64,000 bases of DNA from Polynucleobacter necessarius. GTDB lineage: Bacteria > Pseudomonadota > Gammaproteobacteria > Burkholderiales > Burkholderiaceae. The notes under the pieces were generated by a model. That model did no database searches. It was not told the origin of the DNA and saw only the letters and a program-made list of their open reading frames with translations. Both the position numbers and the translations under genes were made by a program. The stretch covers positions 899,515 through 963,514 of the forward strand of contig NZ_LT615227.1 in NCBI RefSeq assembly GCF_900096755.1, given 5' to 3'. Below, piece after piece: positions 54,454 through 63,838 of the stretch. Position 1 is the stretch's first letter. Every line of letters starts with the position of its first letter.

Positions 54454-55431
54454 ATGTTTAGACTAGCCATTATCGGGGCCGGTCAATTAGGTAGTCGCCA
54501 TTTACAAGGACTATCTCAGCTTCCTGTGGATTGTGAAATTGATGTTATTGACCCATCTTCAGCCTCGCTAGAAATTGCTCGCCAGCGATTCGAGGAGATG
54601 CCAGGTAATAAGGCGGTTCATTGCGTTCGATATCACTCCGAAGTCACTTCTCTACCAAAGCAGTTGGACTATGTTGTAATTTCAACCTCAGCAGATGTTC
54701 GTCTTATTTGTCTCGAGAGATTGCTGCAGAACTCGAAAGTTAAACTTTTACTGCTAGAAAAAGTATTATTTCAGCGTATTGAGGATTATGCAAAGGCAGA
54801 TGAGTTAATTAGGCACCACGGGGTCAAGGCTTGGGTTAATTGTCCAAGAGGCGCTTACCCAATTTATTCAGAAATATCTGAATTTTTTCATGGGGAAAAG
54901 TTGATTTGTGCTCAAGCCATCGGGGGAGATTGGGGGCTTGGTTGCAACGGAATCCACTTTATAGACCTCTTTCGAGCAATTAGTGGCCAGCAATTACAAA
55001 GTCTTAATACAGAATGTTTAGATAAAAAAGTAATTTCAAGTAAGCGCAAAGGATTTATCGAGTTCACCGGAGCTTTGCGTGGCATTTACTCAGGCGGCAT
55101 GAATGTGGAGATGACCTCCCTGCAGGGTTCATTAGCTCGTTTGTTAATAACATTGCGATCAGAAAATCGTACATGTATCGTGGATGAGACTGCGGGAGTC
55201 GGTTTCTTCTTGGACACGATAAATGCAGCGCAATGGGAGAGAAAAGATTTTAGGGCGCCATATTTGAGTGAGTTAATTACAAGCCTGGTTGGAGAAATGC
55301 TTCAAACGGAAACAAGTCCACTGCCTACTTTTAAAGAGTCTGCAAAATACCATTTAACTTTTATTAAGTCGATGGCAAATTTTGCTTCAAAATTTCATGA
55401 TGGCAATGAAAATATTTGCCTAATTACTTAA
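54454..55431 (+). CDS. Gfo/Idh/MocA family oxidoreductase, second copy
   Basis: A 325-residue protein beginning MFRLAIIGAGQLGSRHLQGL (NAD motif). DYVVISTSADVRLICLERLL and LLLEKVLFQRIEDYAKADEL (EK motif) follow, then VNCPRGAYPIYSEISEFFHG and a C-terminal domain with GIHFIDLFRAISGQ. It is related to, but not a duplicate of, the oxidoreductase at 51.2 kb. Likely cotranscribed with the SDR upstream (61-base gap). Confidence 0.75.
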   Translation: MFRLAIIGAGQLGSRHLQGLSQLPVDCEIDVIDPSSASLEIARQRFEEMPGNKAVHCVRYHSEVTSLPKQLDYVVISTSADVRLICLERLLQNSKVKLLLLEKVLFQRIEDYAKADELIRHHGVKAWVNCPRGAYPIYSEISEFFHGEKLICAQAIGGDWGLGCNGIHFIDLFRAISGQQLQSLNTECLDKKVISSKRKGFIEFTGALRGIYSGGMNVEMTSLQGSLARLLITLRSENRTCIVDETAGVGFFLDTINAAQWERKDFRAPYLSELITSLVGEMLQTETSPLPTFKESAKYHLTFIKSMANFASKFHDGNENICLIT

Positions 55432-55452
55432 TGAATTTTTATTGGAGAGATT

Positions 55453-56397
55453 TTGGATAATGATTTGTGGCTTATAGGATCTGGCGGCATGGCGTTGGAA
55501 TATGCAAAAGTATTGCAGGCCCATCATATTGCCTTTACTGTCATTGGGCGTGGGCATGAGTCGGCTATTGCATTTACAAAAATGTCTGGGATGGATGTTG
55601 TGGAAGGCGGTCTGACTTCTTACCTCCATACAAAGCCAAAATTGCCTTCAAAAGCAATCATTGCCGTGGGTGTAGAGGCGTTGTCAGAGACAATGAAAAG
55701 CCTGATTGAGTATGGGGTTCCTAATATCCTAGTGGAAAAACCTGGGGCATTAACAAAAGAGGAAATAGTCAGTGCCTTACTTTTGGCTAAGAAAAACTCA
55801 GTACGCGTATTTGTAGCCTACAATCGCCGCTTTTACGCCTCTACATTGCGCGCATTGGAGTTGATTGCTGAGGATGGGGGTGTGAAATCATTTAACTTCG
55901 AGTTTACGGAATGGGGTCATGAAATTCAAGGTTTGAAAAAAGCACCCGGTGTCAAAGATGCTTGGTTTTTAGCAAACTCAACTCATGTGGCTGATTTAGC
56001 TTTTTATTTGGGGGGTATTCCTACTGAGATGACTACATTCACTGCGGGTAGTCTTGACTGGCATCCTGCCGCATCGGTATTTTCTGGTGCTGGAAAAACA
56101 AATACGGGGGCAATATTTTCTTATCAAGCTAACTGGGGTGCGCCTGGCAGATGGGGGGTAGAGACTCTAACTTCAAACTATCGTCTGATATTTAGACCAA
56201 TGGAGTCTTTAAAAATCATGAAAAAGGGTTCAATAAATATTGAGGAAGTTCCTCTAAATGATGAAATGGATAAACAATTTAAGCCTGGCTTAAACGAAAT
56301 GGTTAAGAGGTTTCTGAGGGGTCAGGATGATGGATTATGCGCTCTTGAAAGCCAATCTCAGTTATGGGATATTTATTGCAAGATGGCAAATTATTAG
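55453..56397 (+). CDS. Gfo/Idh/MocA family oxidoreductase, third copy
   Basis: A 314-residue protein starting at TTG 55453 after GGAGAG. It reads LWLIGSGGMALEYAKVLQAH (NAD motif), LVEKPGALTKEEIVSALLLA (canonical EKP, with the catalytic Lys), VFVAYNRRFYASTLRALELI and HVADLAFYLGGIPTEMT. Of the three Gfo/Idh genes it keeps the EKP motif best. It is 21 bases after the second one. Confidence 0.75.
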   Translation: MDNDLWLIGSGGMALEYAKVLQAHHIAFTVIGRGHESAIAFTKMSGMDVVEGGLTSYLHTKPKLPSKAIIAVGVEALSETMKSLIEYGVPNILVEKPGALTKEEIVSALLLAKKNSVRVFVAYNRRFYASTLRALELIAEDGGVKSFNFEFTEWGHEIQGLKKAPGVKDAWFLANSTHVADLAFYLGGIPTEMTTFTAGSLDWHPAASVFSGAGKTNTGAIFSYQANWGAPGRWGVETLTSNYRLIFRPMESLKIMKKGSINIEEVPLNDEMDKQFKPGLNEMVKRFLRGQDDGLCALESQSQLWDIYCKMANY

Positions 56398-56408
56398 CAA
56401 TTGATCCA

Positions 56409-57452
56409 ATGATGAGTAATCAAATGGCGACTAGAGTTCTTTTAATCGTGCAAAGCCCAATTGGAATTGCATCAATCCTACAACTGTACGTCAATAACAT
56501 CGATAACAATGCTGTATCAATAGCCTGTATTGGATCAAGAGGTGTTTATGAATACCTCCTTAAGTTAAACCTGAAGTGTGAGGTTATCTTCATACAGCCT
56601 GTCGCCTATTCCCAGAATAAGATGAAATATTTGAGTAGGTTAAGGGCTCAAAAAGTTGCAATAGATCAGTTATGCAAAGAATATGATTTGGTTTATTTCA
56701 CTAGTATTTATCAAGATTTGTACACAATGTCTATTCTGACTGAATGCCAGAAAAAAAATATTAAGGTCTTTAGAATTAGCACGGGTTTGGATAATCTTCA
56801 TCAATATGCAATTCCAATAAGTATTTTCGGAAAGATAGTAGAGGCTATTGTAGTAAGGTTAATTCGTTGGATTATTGGCGTTGAAATTAATTTCGTGATG
56901 TTAAGTGGAAGATATTTTTTTAGCTACAAAAATAGCGCATCGATTCCAACTTTAGAAATCGAAGTTAAGCAAGAGATATACGAGCAATTTGGGGTTTCGG
57001 TTTCGGGAGGCTTGTCTAAGAACATACTGCTTTTTGAGTCCAGAGGCGAGGGTGCAGGATATTTTTCAAACTATCAAAATAATTTGACTGAGTTATTAAG
57101 TAAATTGAGATTATTAGGAACTGTATACATAAAACCGCATCCAACGCATGGTGTTTCAAGGTTTTTAAAGTGCGATGATCATCTAAAGGTTTTGGATAAA
57201 TCTACTCCAGCGGTCATGATTAATCTAAAAGACTTTTCGATGATTGTTGGAATCGAGAGTGCTGCACTTAAGGAGACACGACATTCAAATTTAGTTTCTG
57301 TTATTGACAGCTTTGAATTTGTAAATAATGATGTTAAAGAAACCTTTAAAAAGTATTTAAAGGACGTGCAAGGTTCAGAAATTCAATTTAAGCCAATTGA
57401 ACAGCTTAGACTAACTACGCATCCTTTACCGGTCGGACAAATTTCAAAGTGA
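56409..57452 (+). CDS. putative glycosyltransferase, sialyltransferase-like (GT52/polysialyltransferase-like)
   Basis: A protein of about 347 residues (ATG 56409; 56424 is possible). It starts with a hydrophobic strand RVLLIVQSPIGIASILQLY, has FESRGEGAGYFSNYQNNLTE with a D/E-x-G-like motif (about 220), TVYIKPHPTHGVSRFLK with the HP motif of bacterial GT52/polysialyltransferase-type enzymes (near 245), and MIVGIESAALKETRHSNLVS. These features suggest transfer from a CMP-nonulosonate, fitting the pathway upstream. Similarity is weak and the subfamily is uncertain. Its stop overlaps the following flippase. Confidence 0.5.
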   Translation: MMSNQMATRVLLIVQSPIGIASILQLYVNNIDNNAVSIACIGSRGVYEYLLKLNLKCEVIFIQPVAYSQNKMKYLSRLRAQKVAIDQLCKEYDLVYFTSIYQDLYTMSILTECQKKNIKVFRISTGLDNLHQYAIPISIFGKIVEAIVVRLIRWIIGVEINFVMLSGRYFFSYKNSASIPTLEIEVKQEIYEQFGVSVSGGLSKNILLFESRGEGAGYFSNYQNNLTELLSKLRLLGTVYIKPHPTHGVSRFLKCDDHLKVLDKSTPAVMINLKDFSMIVGIESAALKETRHSNLVSVIDSFEFVNNDVKETFKKYLKDVQGSEIQFKPIEQLRLTTHPLPVGQISK

Positions 57453-58666
57453 AGCTTGCGGCAATCTATGGCATTTTTGGCGGCGCCAATGCCACACTTC
57501 TATTTCTAACAAATATTCTGCTTGTGAGGATGATTGACCCTTCAAGTTATGGAAAGATAAACTTTGCATTGTCATATTTGGCGATAATTATTCCGCTCAT
57601 TTCATTTAATGCTCTTGGAATTGTAGGGATAAAAAGAGCGGTATTGAATGAAAGTCAATTTCATGTCTTTAAAACTGCATATAGAAAATTTATATATATT
57701 GGAACTGCTGTAATCTTGATTGCATCGGTAGCTATTTCTGTTTATTACGACTCAGTTGGATATCTTACCTTTATTCTGCCAGCCTATATTTTTTGCATAG
57801 CAGTAACTGATTACAGTTCAGCTATTTTGATTCAAGATGGCAAGCCTATAGTTTTTGGATTTTCTCAAATGCTTGCTAGAGGCGTAGGAATGGCTTGTAT
57901 TTATGTGCTCATTCGCTTGGGATGCGATAGCTTAATTTCTTACTTCTTTGGCCTAACAGTTGGTGAGGCTATTTCAATAATTTATAGATCCTATAGAGGA
58001 AATTTACGTTTTTTTGAGAGGATTAATTGCACTATAATCGAGATTAGAAAAGCCTCTAAAGAAATAATGCTCTATGGGTTAACTCTATTGCCATTATTAT
58101 TTTTTGGTTGGTCTTTTAATGGATTAGATAGAATTGTAATAGGTAAAAATGAGGGCATGACATCTGTTGCTGTCTACTCTTTCGCATTGACTTTGGCTCA
58201 ATCATTCAGCATTATTAATAGTGCAATTATGAACGTGAAGATGCCTGAAATTTACAACAAGCTTGCTGAAAATTCTCCACATAGCATTAAGTATGGTCGA
58301 TTTTTATTGCTTTTTTTATCGATAGCTGGATTATTAATGCCTTTAGCTTACTTGGTTATGAGTTTTGCTATTCCTAAGATTAATGTTGAATATGAAGGAA
58401 GTGTTGAAATCGCTATTATATTAATTATTTCAGTGATATTTAATGGGGCATATAGGTTGGTAATAAGTATTACTGATTTTTATAAGAAAAACTTGCACAA
58501 AACTATACTTACAATTTCCGCCTCTTTATTTGCATTCATATTGATGATTTCCTTTGTGGATATGGGTGGCATTACTGCAGTTGCATTATCGGTGCTTGTG
58601 GGTAATATATTTTTATTCTGCGGAGCCCTGCTATTGGCAAATTCCTTTACAGGGATTCGACAATGA
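57449..58666 (+). CDS. polysaccharide flippase (Wzx-like), second copy
   Basis: A 405-residue protein with about 12 predicted helices, starting at GTG/ATG 57449 with KLAAIYGIFGGANATLLFLT. RMIDPSSYGKINFALSYLAI is the typical early loop. It is more hydrophobic and AT-rich than the flippase at 36.2 kb and not close to it. Overlaps both neighbours by four bases, so it is part of a tight operon with the glycosyltransferases. It probably exports a separate repeat unit. Confidence 0.78.
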   Translation: MKLAAIYGIFGGANATLLFLTNILLVRMIDPSSYGKINFALSYLAIIIPLISFNALGIVGIKRAVLNESQFHVFKTAYRKFIYIGTAVILIASVAISVYYDSVGYLTFILPAYIFCIAVTDYSSAILIQDGKPIVFGFSQMLARGVGMACIYVLIRLGCDSLISYFFGLTVGEAISIIYRSYRGNLRFFERINCTIIEIRKASKEIMLYGLTLLPLLFFGWSFNGLDRIVIGKNEGMTSVAVYSFALTLAQSFSIINSAIMNVKMPEIYNKLAENSPHSIKYGRFLLLFLSIAGLLMPLAYLVMSFAIPKINVEYEGSVEIAIILIISVIFNGAYRLVISITDFYKKNLHKTILTISASLFAFILMISFVDMGGITAVALSVLVGNIFLFCGALLLANSFTGIRQ

Positions 58667-59784
58667 AAAGATACTTAATAATTGAGAATTCTAGCTCTCC
58701 GCATGAGGAGGGTATTGTTTCCTTGGTGAAAGTTTTGAAGGCCAAGAGTTCTTATGTGGCTCTCCTGATTGGAGATGGAAATGCTGGAAGGGTTAAAGAA
58801 TTAGGTCTGGGGGAATTGGTCGATGAAGTTCATTATCTAAAAAAATATTTCGCCATTTGTCAGGTGCTGAATTTTAGAATGCATGATGATGTAGTTATCT
58901 ATAACACTATTAGCGTTAGAAATAGTTTATTTACTTTTTTCACATCTATGGGCAGGGGGGCGAATGTCTACTATATTCGCAATGCAAATTCTTGGCTTAA
59001 ATACTCATGGCACTTCACTTCAATTGTTGATTTATTTACCCGTAATATAAGTACTTTTTTCAAAAAAATAATGCTATCCCGTTCAAGTATGGTGCTTGTT
59101 GAGAACGGGAGAATTAAAAATTATTTAATCAGTCAATCTGTCACCCGTGTTGAGGTAGTACCTTTTAAATTCTTGAATGATTCTGCTTACACAAAAAAAT
59201 TGAATCAAAAAATTCAATTTATCATTCCCGGCTTAATTGACTTTAGTAGAAAAAAAATTGATGTCGTAGTTGATTCCTTCAAATTGCTTGAGACAGATGT
59301 GCGGGAAAAGGTCTGCCTAACTTTGCTCGGGAGGACTAAGGGTCCGGTTGAGGAGGCTAAATGTCGTGAGTGGAAGCAGCTTCTTGGGGGGGCTAGCTTT
59401 ACTTATTTTTCATCCTTTGTTTCCGTCCGAGATTTTTCTGAGAGAATGGCTGAATGTGATGTTGTAGTTTGTGCATTTAAGGTTGAGCATAGGTGCGCTC
59501 ATTTTTCCGAAACCTATGGCCTAACTAGGGGGTCCGGCGTTGATGCACATGCTATATCAAATAGCCTCCCTTTAATTGTTAATAGTGATTTTGGGGTCGA
59601 TGATGAATATGAGTCTTCAACTATCAAGTTTCATGATGCAGAGGATCTCTGTCGGATTATTACAAAGTTAGTTGATTCCCCTGGGGATCTGGATCAATTG
59701 AGGATTATTGCAAATGCCAATGCTCAGAACTATAGTCTAAATTCGATCGTTAGTAAGATTAGTTTATTGTGGGGAAATTTATGA
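58663..59784 (+). CDS. GT-B-type glycosyltransferase
   Basis: A 373-residue enzyme lacking a clear family name. KRYLIIENSSSPHEEGIVSL begins a Rossmann-like domain; KIQFIIPGLIDFSRKKIDVV, VCLTLLGRTKGPVEEAKCRE, and YFSSFVSVRDFSERMAECDV look like the C-terminal donor-binding half of GT4-like enzymes. The Glu-rich region after it (HFSETYGLTRGSGVDAHAIS) holds the E/xx/G motif seen in that group. Substrate unknown. Confidence 0.6.
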   Translation: MKRYLIIENSSSPHEEGIVSLVKVLKAKSSYVALLIGDGNAGRVKELGLGELVDEVHYLKKYFAICQVLNFRMHDDVVIYNTISVRNSLFTFFTSMGRGANVYYIRNANSWLKYSWHFTSIVDLFTRNISTFFKKIMLSRSSMVLVENGRIKNYLISQSVTRVEVVPFKFLNDSAYTKKLNQKIQFIIPGLIDFSRKKIDVVVDSFKLLETDVREKVCLTLLGRTKGPVEEAKCREWKQLLGGASFTYFSSFVSVRDFSERMAECDVVVCAFKVEHRCAHFSETYGLTRGSGVDAHAISNSLPLIVNSDFGVDDEYESSTIKFHDAEDLCRIITKLVDSPGDLDQLRIIANANAQNYSLNSIVSKISLLWGNL

Positions 59785-60704
59785 TACTTGTTTTGGGATC
59801 AACCGGTTTTTTAGGGTCCAATGTTTGCCAGTTATTAGATAAAAATGGCGTAGAGTATGCGGGGGCTTCATTATCAACTGGTGTTGACCTGCGTAAACAT
59901 GTTGATGTTGATGAATTATTTGGTGCAATAAAACCAAGCGTAGTGATTAACTGCGCCTCTTATGTTGGGGGGTTGCAGTTTGGACTAGCGCACCCAACGG
60001 AGTTATTTACTAATAACTTAAAAATGGCCTTGAACATTTATCAGGCACTGGAAAAGCATTCAATTCCAAAGATAATCAATCCCATTAGCAACTGCACTTA
60101 CCCTGGAAGTGCTAGCTTATTTAAAGTTGATGAATGGTGGGATGGGCCAATGCATGATTCTGTCCTCATATATGGATTTACCAAAAAGGCCCTTTGGGTA
60201 GCATCGCAAGCATATAAAGCAGAATTTGGAATTATTTCAAATAATATTATCTTGCCTAATATGTATGGAATTGGCGACCACAAAGACGAGCTGAGAGCGC
60301 ATGCCTTAGGGGCGCTCATTACAAAATTTGTAAAGGCAAAAGTTGAGGGTAATTCTCAGGTGATTGTGTGGGGTACTGGTACCCCAGTTAGAGAATGGCT
60401 AAATGTCTTGGATGGTGCGCAAGCCTTAATTCGTTCTATTCCAATAGAGCTTGGCCAAGATCCTATCAACATAGGGCGTGGAGAAGGCATTTCAATAAAA
60501 GACTTAGCTTATAAAATTCGCGAAATAGTAGATGTAGATTGTGAGATTTTCTTTGATCTTACCAAGCCTGATGGTGCGCCAATAAAGACAATTGATGGAG
60601 CAACCGGCACAAGCAAGTTGGGATGGTCTCCAGAAATAGATCTAGATATTGGCCTTCGGGATACTATTTCATCCTACCTTAAAGAAGTTAGTGCGAAAAA
60701 TTAA
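59781..60704 (+). CDS. GDP-L-fucose synthase-like epimerase/reductase
   Basis: A 307-residue extended SDR. I start at ATG 59781 (MILVLGSTGFLGSNV), four residues after an alternative start. NAD motif GSTGFLGSNV at 6-15; INCASYVGGLQFGLAHPTEL near 60; NPISNCTYPGSASLFKVDEW near 103; YGFTKKALWVASQAY with YxxxK near 132; NNIILPNMYGIGDHKDELRA and VWGTGTPVREWLNVLD near 203. The pattern is of Fcl-like enzymes, but divergent from fcl at 32.8 kb, so it may work on another 4-keto-6-deoxy GDP-sugar. Stop is two bases before the methyltransferase. Confidence 0.75.
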   Translation: MILVLGSTGFLGSNVCQLLDKNGVEYAGASLSTGVDLRKHVDVDELFGAIKPSVVINCASYVGGLQFGLAHPTELFTNNLKMALNIYQALEKHSIPKIINPISNCTYPGSASLFKVDEWWDGPMHDSVLIYGFTKKALWVASQAYKAEFGIISNNIILPNMYGIGDHKDELRAHALGALITKFVKAKVEGNSQVIVWGTGTPVREWLNVLDGAQALIRSIPIELGQDPINIGRGEGISIKDLAYKIREIVDVDCEIFFDLTKPDGAPIKTIDGATGTSKLGWSPEIDLDIGLRDTISSYLKEVSAKN

Positions 60705-60706
60705 TT

Positions 60707-61615
60707 ATGACCTATAACCCTATTCAAGCATGTCTCTCAATTGCAAACCATCCTGGAAACAAAAAGGGAAAAATTAGATCTGTCATTAGATATATCAAAT
60801 GGCAGATTTCTGCGCGCCTGACCAGATTAACAATGATCCTTCCATGGGTTGAGGATGCGAAGTTGTTTATGAGTCTTGGTGAAGCCATGGTTACTCATAA
60901 CTATTACACTGGTCTGTACGAATACGATGACATGGTGTTTCTGATGCGATATTTAAATTCAACTGATACCTTGGTTGATATTGGAGCTAATTCTGGTGTT
61001 TTTTCTGTTCTTGCTGCGAAAGTAAAAAAAGCAAGCGTACTTGCTTTTGAGCCAGTTCCTCGAACTTATGAAAGATTGATAAGCAACATTCAGCTTAATG
61101 CATTGTCTGATTCAGTGATTTGTATCAATAAAGGCTTATCCAGTAGTAGTGGCGAGTTATCTTTTACAACCGCGCATGATGCAACTAATCATGTATGCAG
61201 TAATCAGGAAGAAGTAGATGGATTTGTCAAGGTTCTTGTTTCAACGCTGGATGATGAGATTGAGCGCTACGCTATAAACCCTACAGTCTTGAAAATTGAT
61301 GTTGAGGGATATGAATACTTTGTATTAGAGGGCGCCAGTAAAGTCTTATCTGCTGAGTCTTTGAATGTGATACTAATTGAATTGAATGATAGTGGAACGC
61401 GTTATGGGCACTCTGATTTAGGAATTGCAAATAAGCTCATCTCTTTCGGATTTAAGCCATACGATTATTTGGCGGATAATCAAACTCTGACTCCAACATC
61501 AGGCTATAAGTCGAGCAGACAAAATACTTTGTTTATCCGAGACCTTGAGCTAGTTAAGAAAAAAATTCAATCCTCAGAGACTTTTTATATTCATCCAACT
61601 CAATCTCGGGTTTGA
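60707..61615 (+). CDS. FkbM family methyltransferase
   Basis: A 302-residue SAM-dependent O-methyltransferase. TLVDIGANSGVFSVLAAKV near 88-106 is motif I, VLAFEPVPRTYERLISNIQL follows, and VLKIDVEGYEYFVLEGASKV near 197 is the FkbM-typical motif. A 70-residue N-terminal part includes a possible membrane-proximal helix. It may methylate a sugar in the glycan. It follows the epimerase after two bases. A possible terminator hairpin lies 28 bases after its stop. Confidence 0.85.
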   Translation: MTYNPIQACLSIANHPGNKKGKIRSVIRYIKWQISARLTRLTMILPWVEDAKLFMSLGEAMVTHNYYTGLYEYDDMVFLMRYLNSTDTLVDIGANSGVFSVLAAKVKKASVLAFEPVPRTYERLISNIQLNALSDSVICINKGLSSSSGELSFTTAHDATNHVCSNQEEVDGFVKVLVSTLDDEIERYAINPTVLKIDVEGYEYFVLEGASKVLSAESLNVILIELNDSGTRYGHSDLGIANKLISFGFKPYDYLADNQTLTPTSGYKSSRQNTLFIRDLELVKKKIQSSETFYIHPTQSRV

Positions 61616-61642
61616 CGGTTGCACCATGCGTGACCTTCCAGC

Positions 61643-61679
61643 ATAAAGCACTCTAACTTTTAAAAATGTGCTGCTTTAT
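61643..61679 (+). terminator. possible terminator after the FkbM gene
   Basis: ATAAAGCA (61643-61650) pairs with TGCTTTAT (61672-61679) around a 21-base loop that can add GCAC/GTGC-type pairs; ATTTTCTTG follows. Stem is short, so confidence is moderate. Confidence 0.4.
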
Positions 61680-61762
61680 ATTTTCTTGCTTTAAAGGCAG
61701 TCCCTACTGTAGGCTGGCCAGTTAATACTTAATGGGTATTAATTGGACGACTTTGATCATCA

Positions 61763-63796
61763 ATGGAAATTAACACTACAAATCTCTCTATTCAAGAGCA
61801 TGTGGAGGGTATTTATAGGCCAGATATAGATGGATTGCGTGCGCTAGCAATTATTCCAGTCGTTCTTTTTCATGCGTTTCCTAAGTTCGTACCTGGTGGA
61901 TTTATTGGAGTGGATGTTTTTTTATTATTTCTGGCTATTTAATTTCTTTTATCATTATCAATGGGGTTGAAAAGAATACGTTTAGCTATTCTGATTTTTA
62001 TATAAGAAGAATTCTGCGTATTTTCCCTTCCTTAATTGCAGTTCTTTTGTTCTGTTTGTTGATTGGGTGGTTGGCATTGCTTCCTGAAGAATTTGCACTA
62101 TTGGGCAAGTATATTTCTGGGGGGCATTTTTCATTGATAATTTTGTAGCATTGGGCGATGCTGGTTATTTTGATAAAAATACTGAACTAAAGCCGTTAGT
62201 TCATTTATGGTCTCTTGGCATTGAGGAGCAATTTTATCTATTTTGGCCCTTAATAATTTTGCTATCCAACAATAGTCTAAGGATAAAAATTTCCATTCTA
62301 TTGCTTATATTGATAGCATTGTCTTTTGGATTTAATTTGCGTGAAATTAGTCAAAATCCAATGGATGCTTTCTATACTCCATGGGCGAGAATGTGGGAGT
62401 TACTATTGGGTGGTTTGTTAGCCTATACCTTCTTACAAAAATCCAAAGGAAATTTAACGCAATCTAATAATCTGTTTTCATCTTATAGTCTTGCTAGCAA
62501 GTCAATTAACAATTTGTGTTCTTGTATTGGCGCTGTCCTGTTGCTTTATGGGGTATTTTTTTCAACAGAAATACTATTTTTCCTGGCATAAATGCTCTAG
62601 TTCCAGTGTTAGGCGCGTTACTTTTGATTGGGGCGGGTAAAGATGCAATTGTTAACAAATTTGTCTTATCAAACAAGCTAATTATATTTTTTGGAGTGAT
62701 CAGCTACCCTTTATATCTATGGCATTGGACTTTATTGTCCTTTTTGAGGGTGATGGTTGGTGTGGAGCCAACTGCTTTACCTAAAATTATCGCCATAATA
62801 ATTGCAATCATTTTTTCATGGCTAACATATGTTTATATTGAAAATCCAATTAGATTTGGTGGCTCCAGAATAGCGAAAACAGTCTTACTTTCATTTGCAT
62901 TAGCAGCATGTGGGATTTTTGGCTACATCACTTATTTTAATCAAGGTTATCCAGATCACCGTGAAAGCATTGATTTAATTAATTACGTTAAAGAGGTTGA
63001 TGAGGGCTGCAAAAAACTCTATCCAATATCAAATCGATACTGTCGAATCGGTGATGATGAAAAACCTGCCAGTGTAGTCTTGCTAGGCGATAGCCATGCA
63101 AACAGATTATTTGAGCCTCTCTCAAGACTTTACAAGGGTGTAAATGAAAATCTATTGCAGATTGGTGAGGCTGGCTGTCTACCCTTATACGATGTTCAGA
63201 CAACTTTAGTCAAGTCACCAACTGATTTGTTATGGCTTGGTAGGCCCAGAACTGGATTACATTCTTAACGATAAAAAAATTAAAACTGTTCTCTTGGCAT
63301 TTTACGGGCGCTATTACCTTCAGGGTACAAATTCAGATAGGCCTGAAGAAGTGGTCGTAAATATTAGCGATGTTAATAACCCAAAAAATAGAGATAGAAT
63401 CAAAATTTATGAGGTGAGCTTACAAAAAACCATTCAGCGCTTTATTGAAAATGGTAAAAAAGTAATTCTATTTATTGATGTGCCAGATTATCCTTATGAT
63501 CCAAAAATATGCATTGGATATGATAGGCCATTCAATTCAATATTCTTAGAAAAAAATCTTGTCAGATTCATTTAGAGGAAGTTTCTAGAGAAGACTCTGG
63601 ATACGTTACTTATACTTATGATGTAGCCAATAAAATGGGAATCAAGGTTGTAAATTTACGAGATGCCCTCTGTTGGGATGGTGTTTGTCATGCAATCAAG
63701 GACGGAATATTGTTATACAGGGACAGAGATCACCTAAATCCTGCGGGCTCCACCACACTAGTAATTAATAAATTATGGCCGATAATTAAAAAGTGA
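61763..63796 (+). pseudogene. acyltransferase-3 / SGNH domain protein (OafA-like), multiply frameshifted
   Basis: Such proteins acetylate surface glycans. The N-terminal domain starts [20 protein letters not shown] and [30 protein letters not shown] is the diagnostic motif. The C-terminal SGNH domain has VVLLGDSHANRLFEPLSRLY near the start and RDRDHLNPAGSTTLVINKLW with the catalytic Asp/His at the end. The frame breaks at the T7 run 61917-61923, G6 run 62119-62124, T5 run 62577-62581, near 63240, and the A7 run 63550-63556. Each except the one near 63240 is repaired by one added base in the run. The repaired protein is about 675 residues, normal for the family. Stop TGA at 63794-63796. Confidence 0.87.
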
Positions 63797-63838
63797 GATT
63801 CCATTTTAAATTCCTAGAGAGCTTTATAATTCTCTCAT

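Noticed and set aside
62516..63575. Two independent genes at 62516-63268 and 63237-63575
   Set aside because: Both are fragments of one acyltransferase/SGNH protein; motif order and single-base repairs join them.
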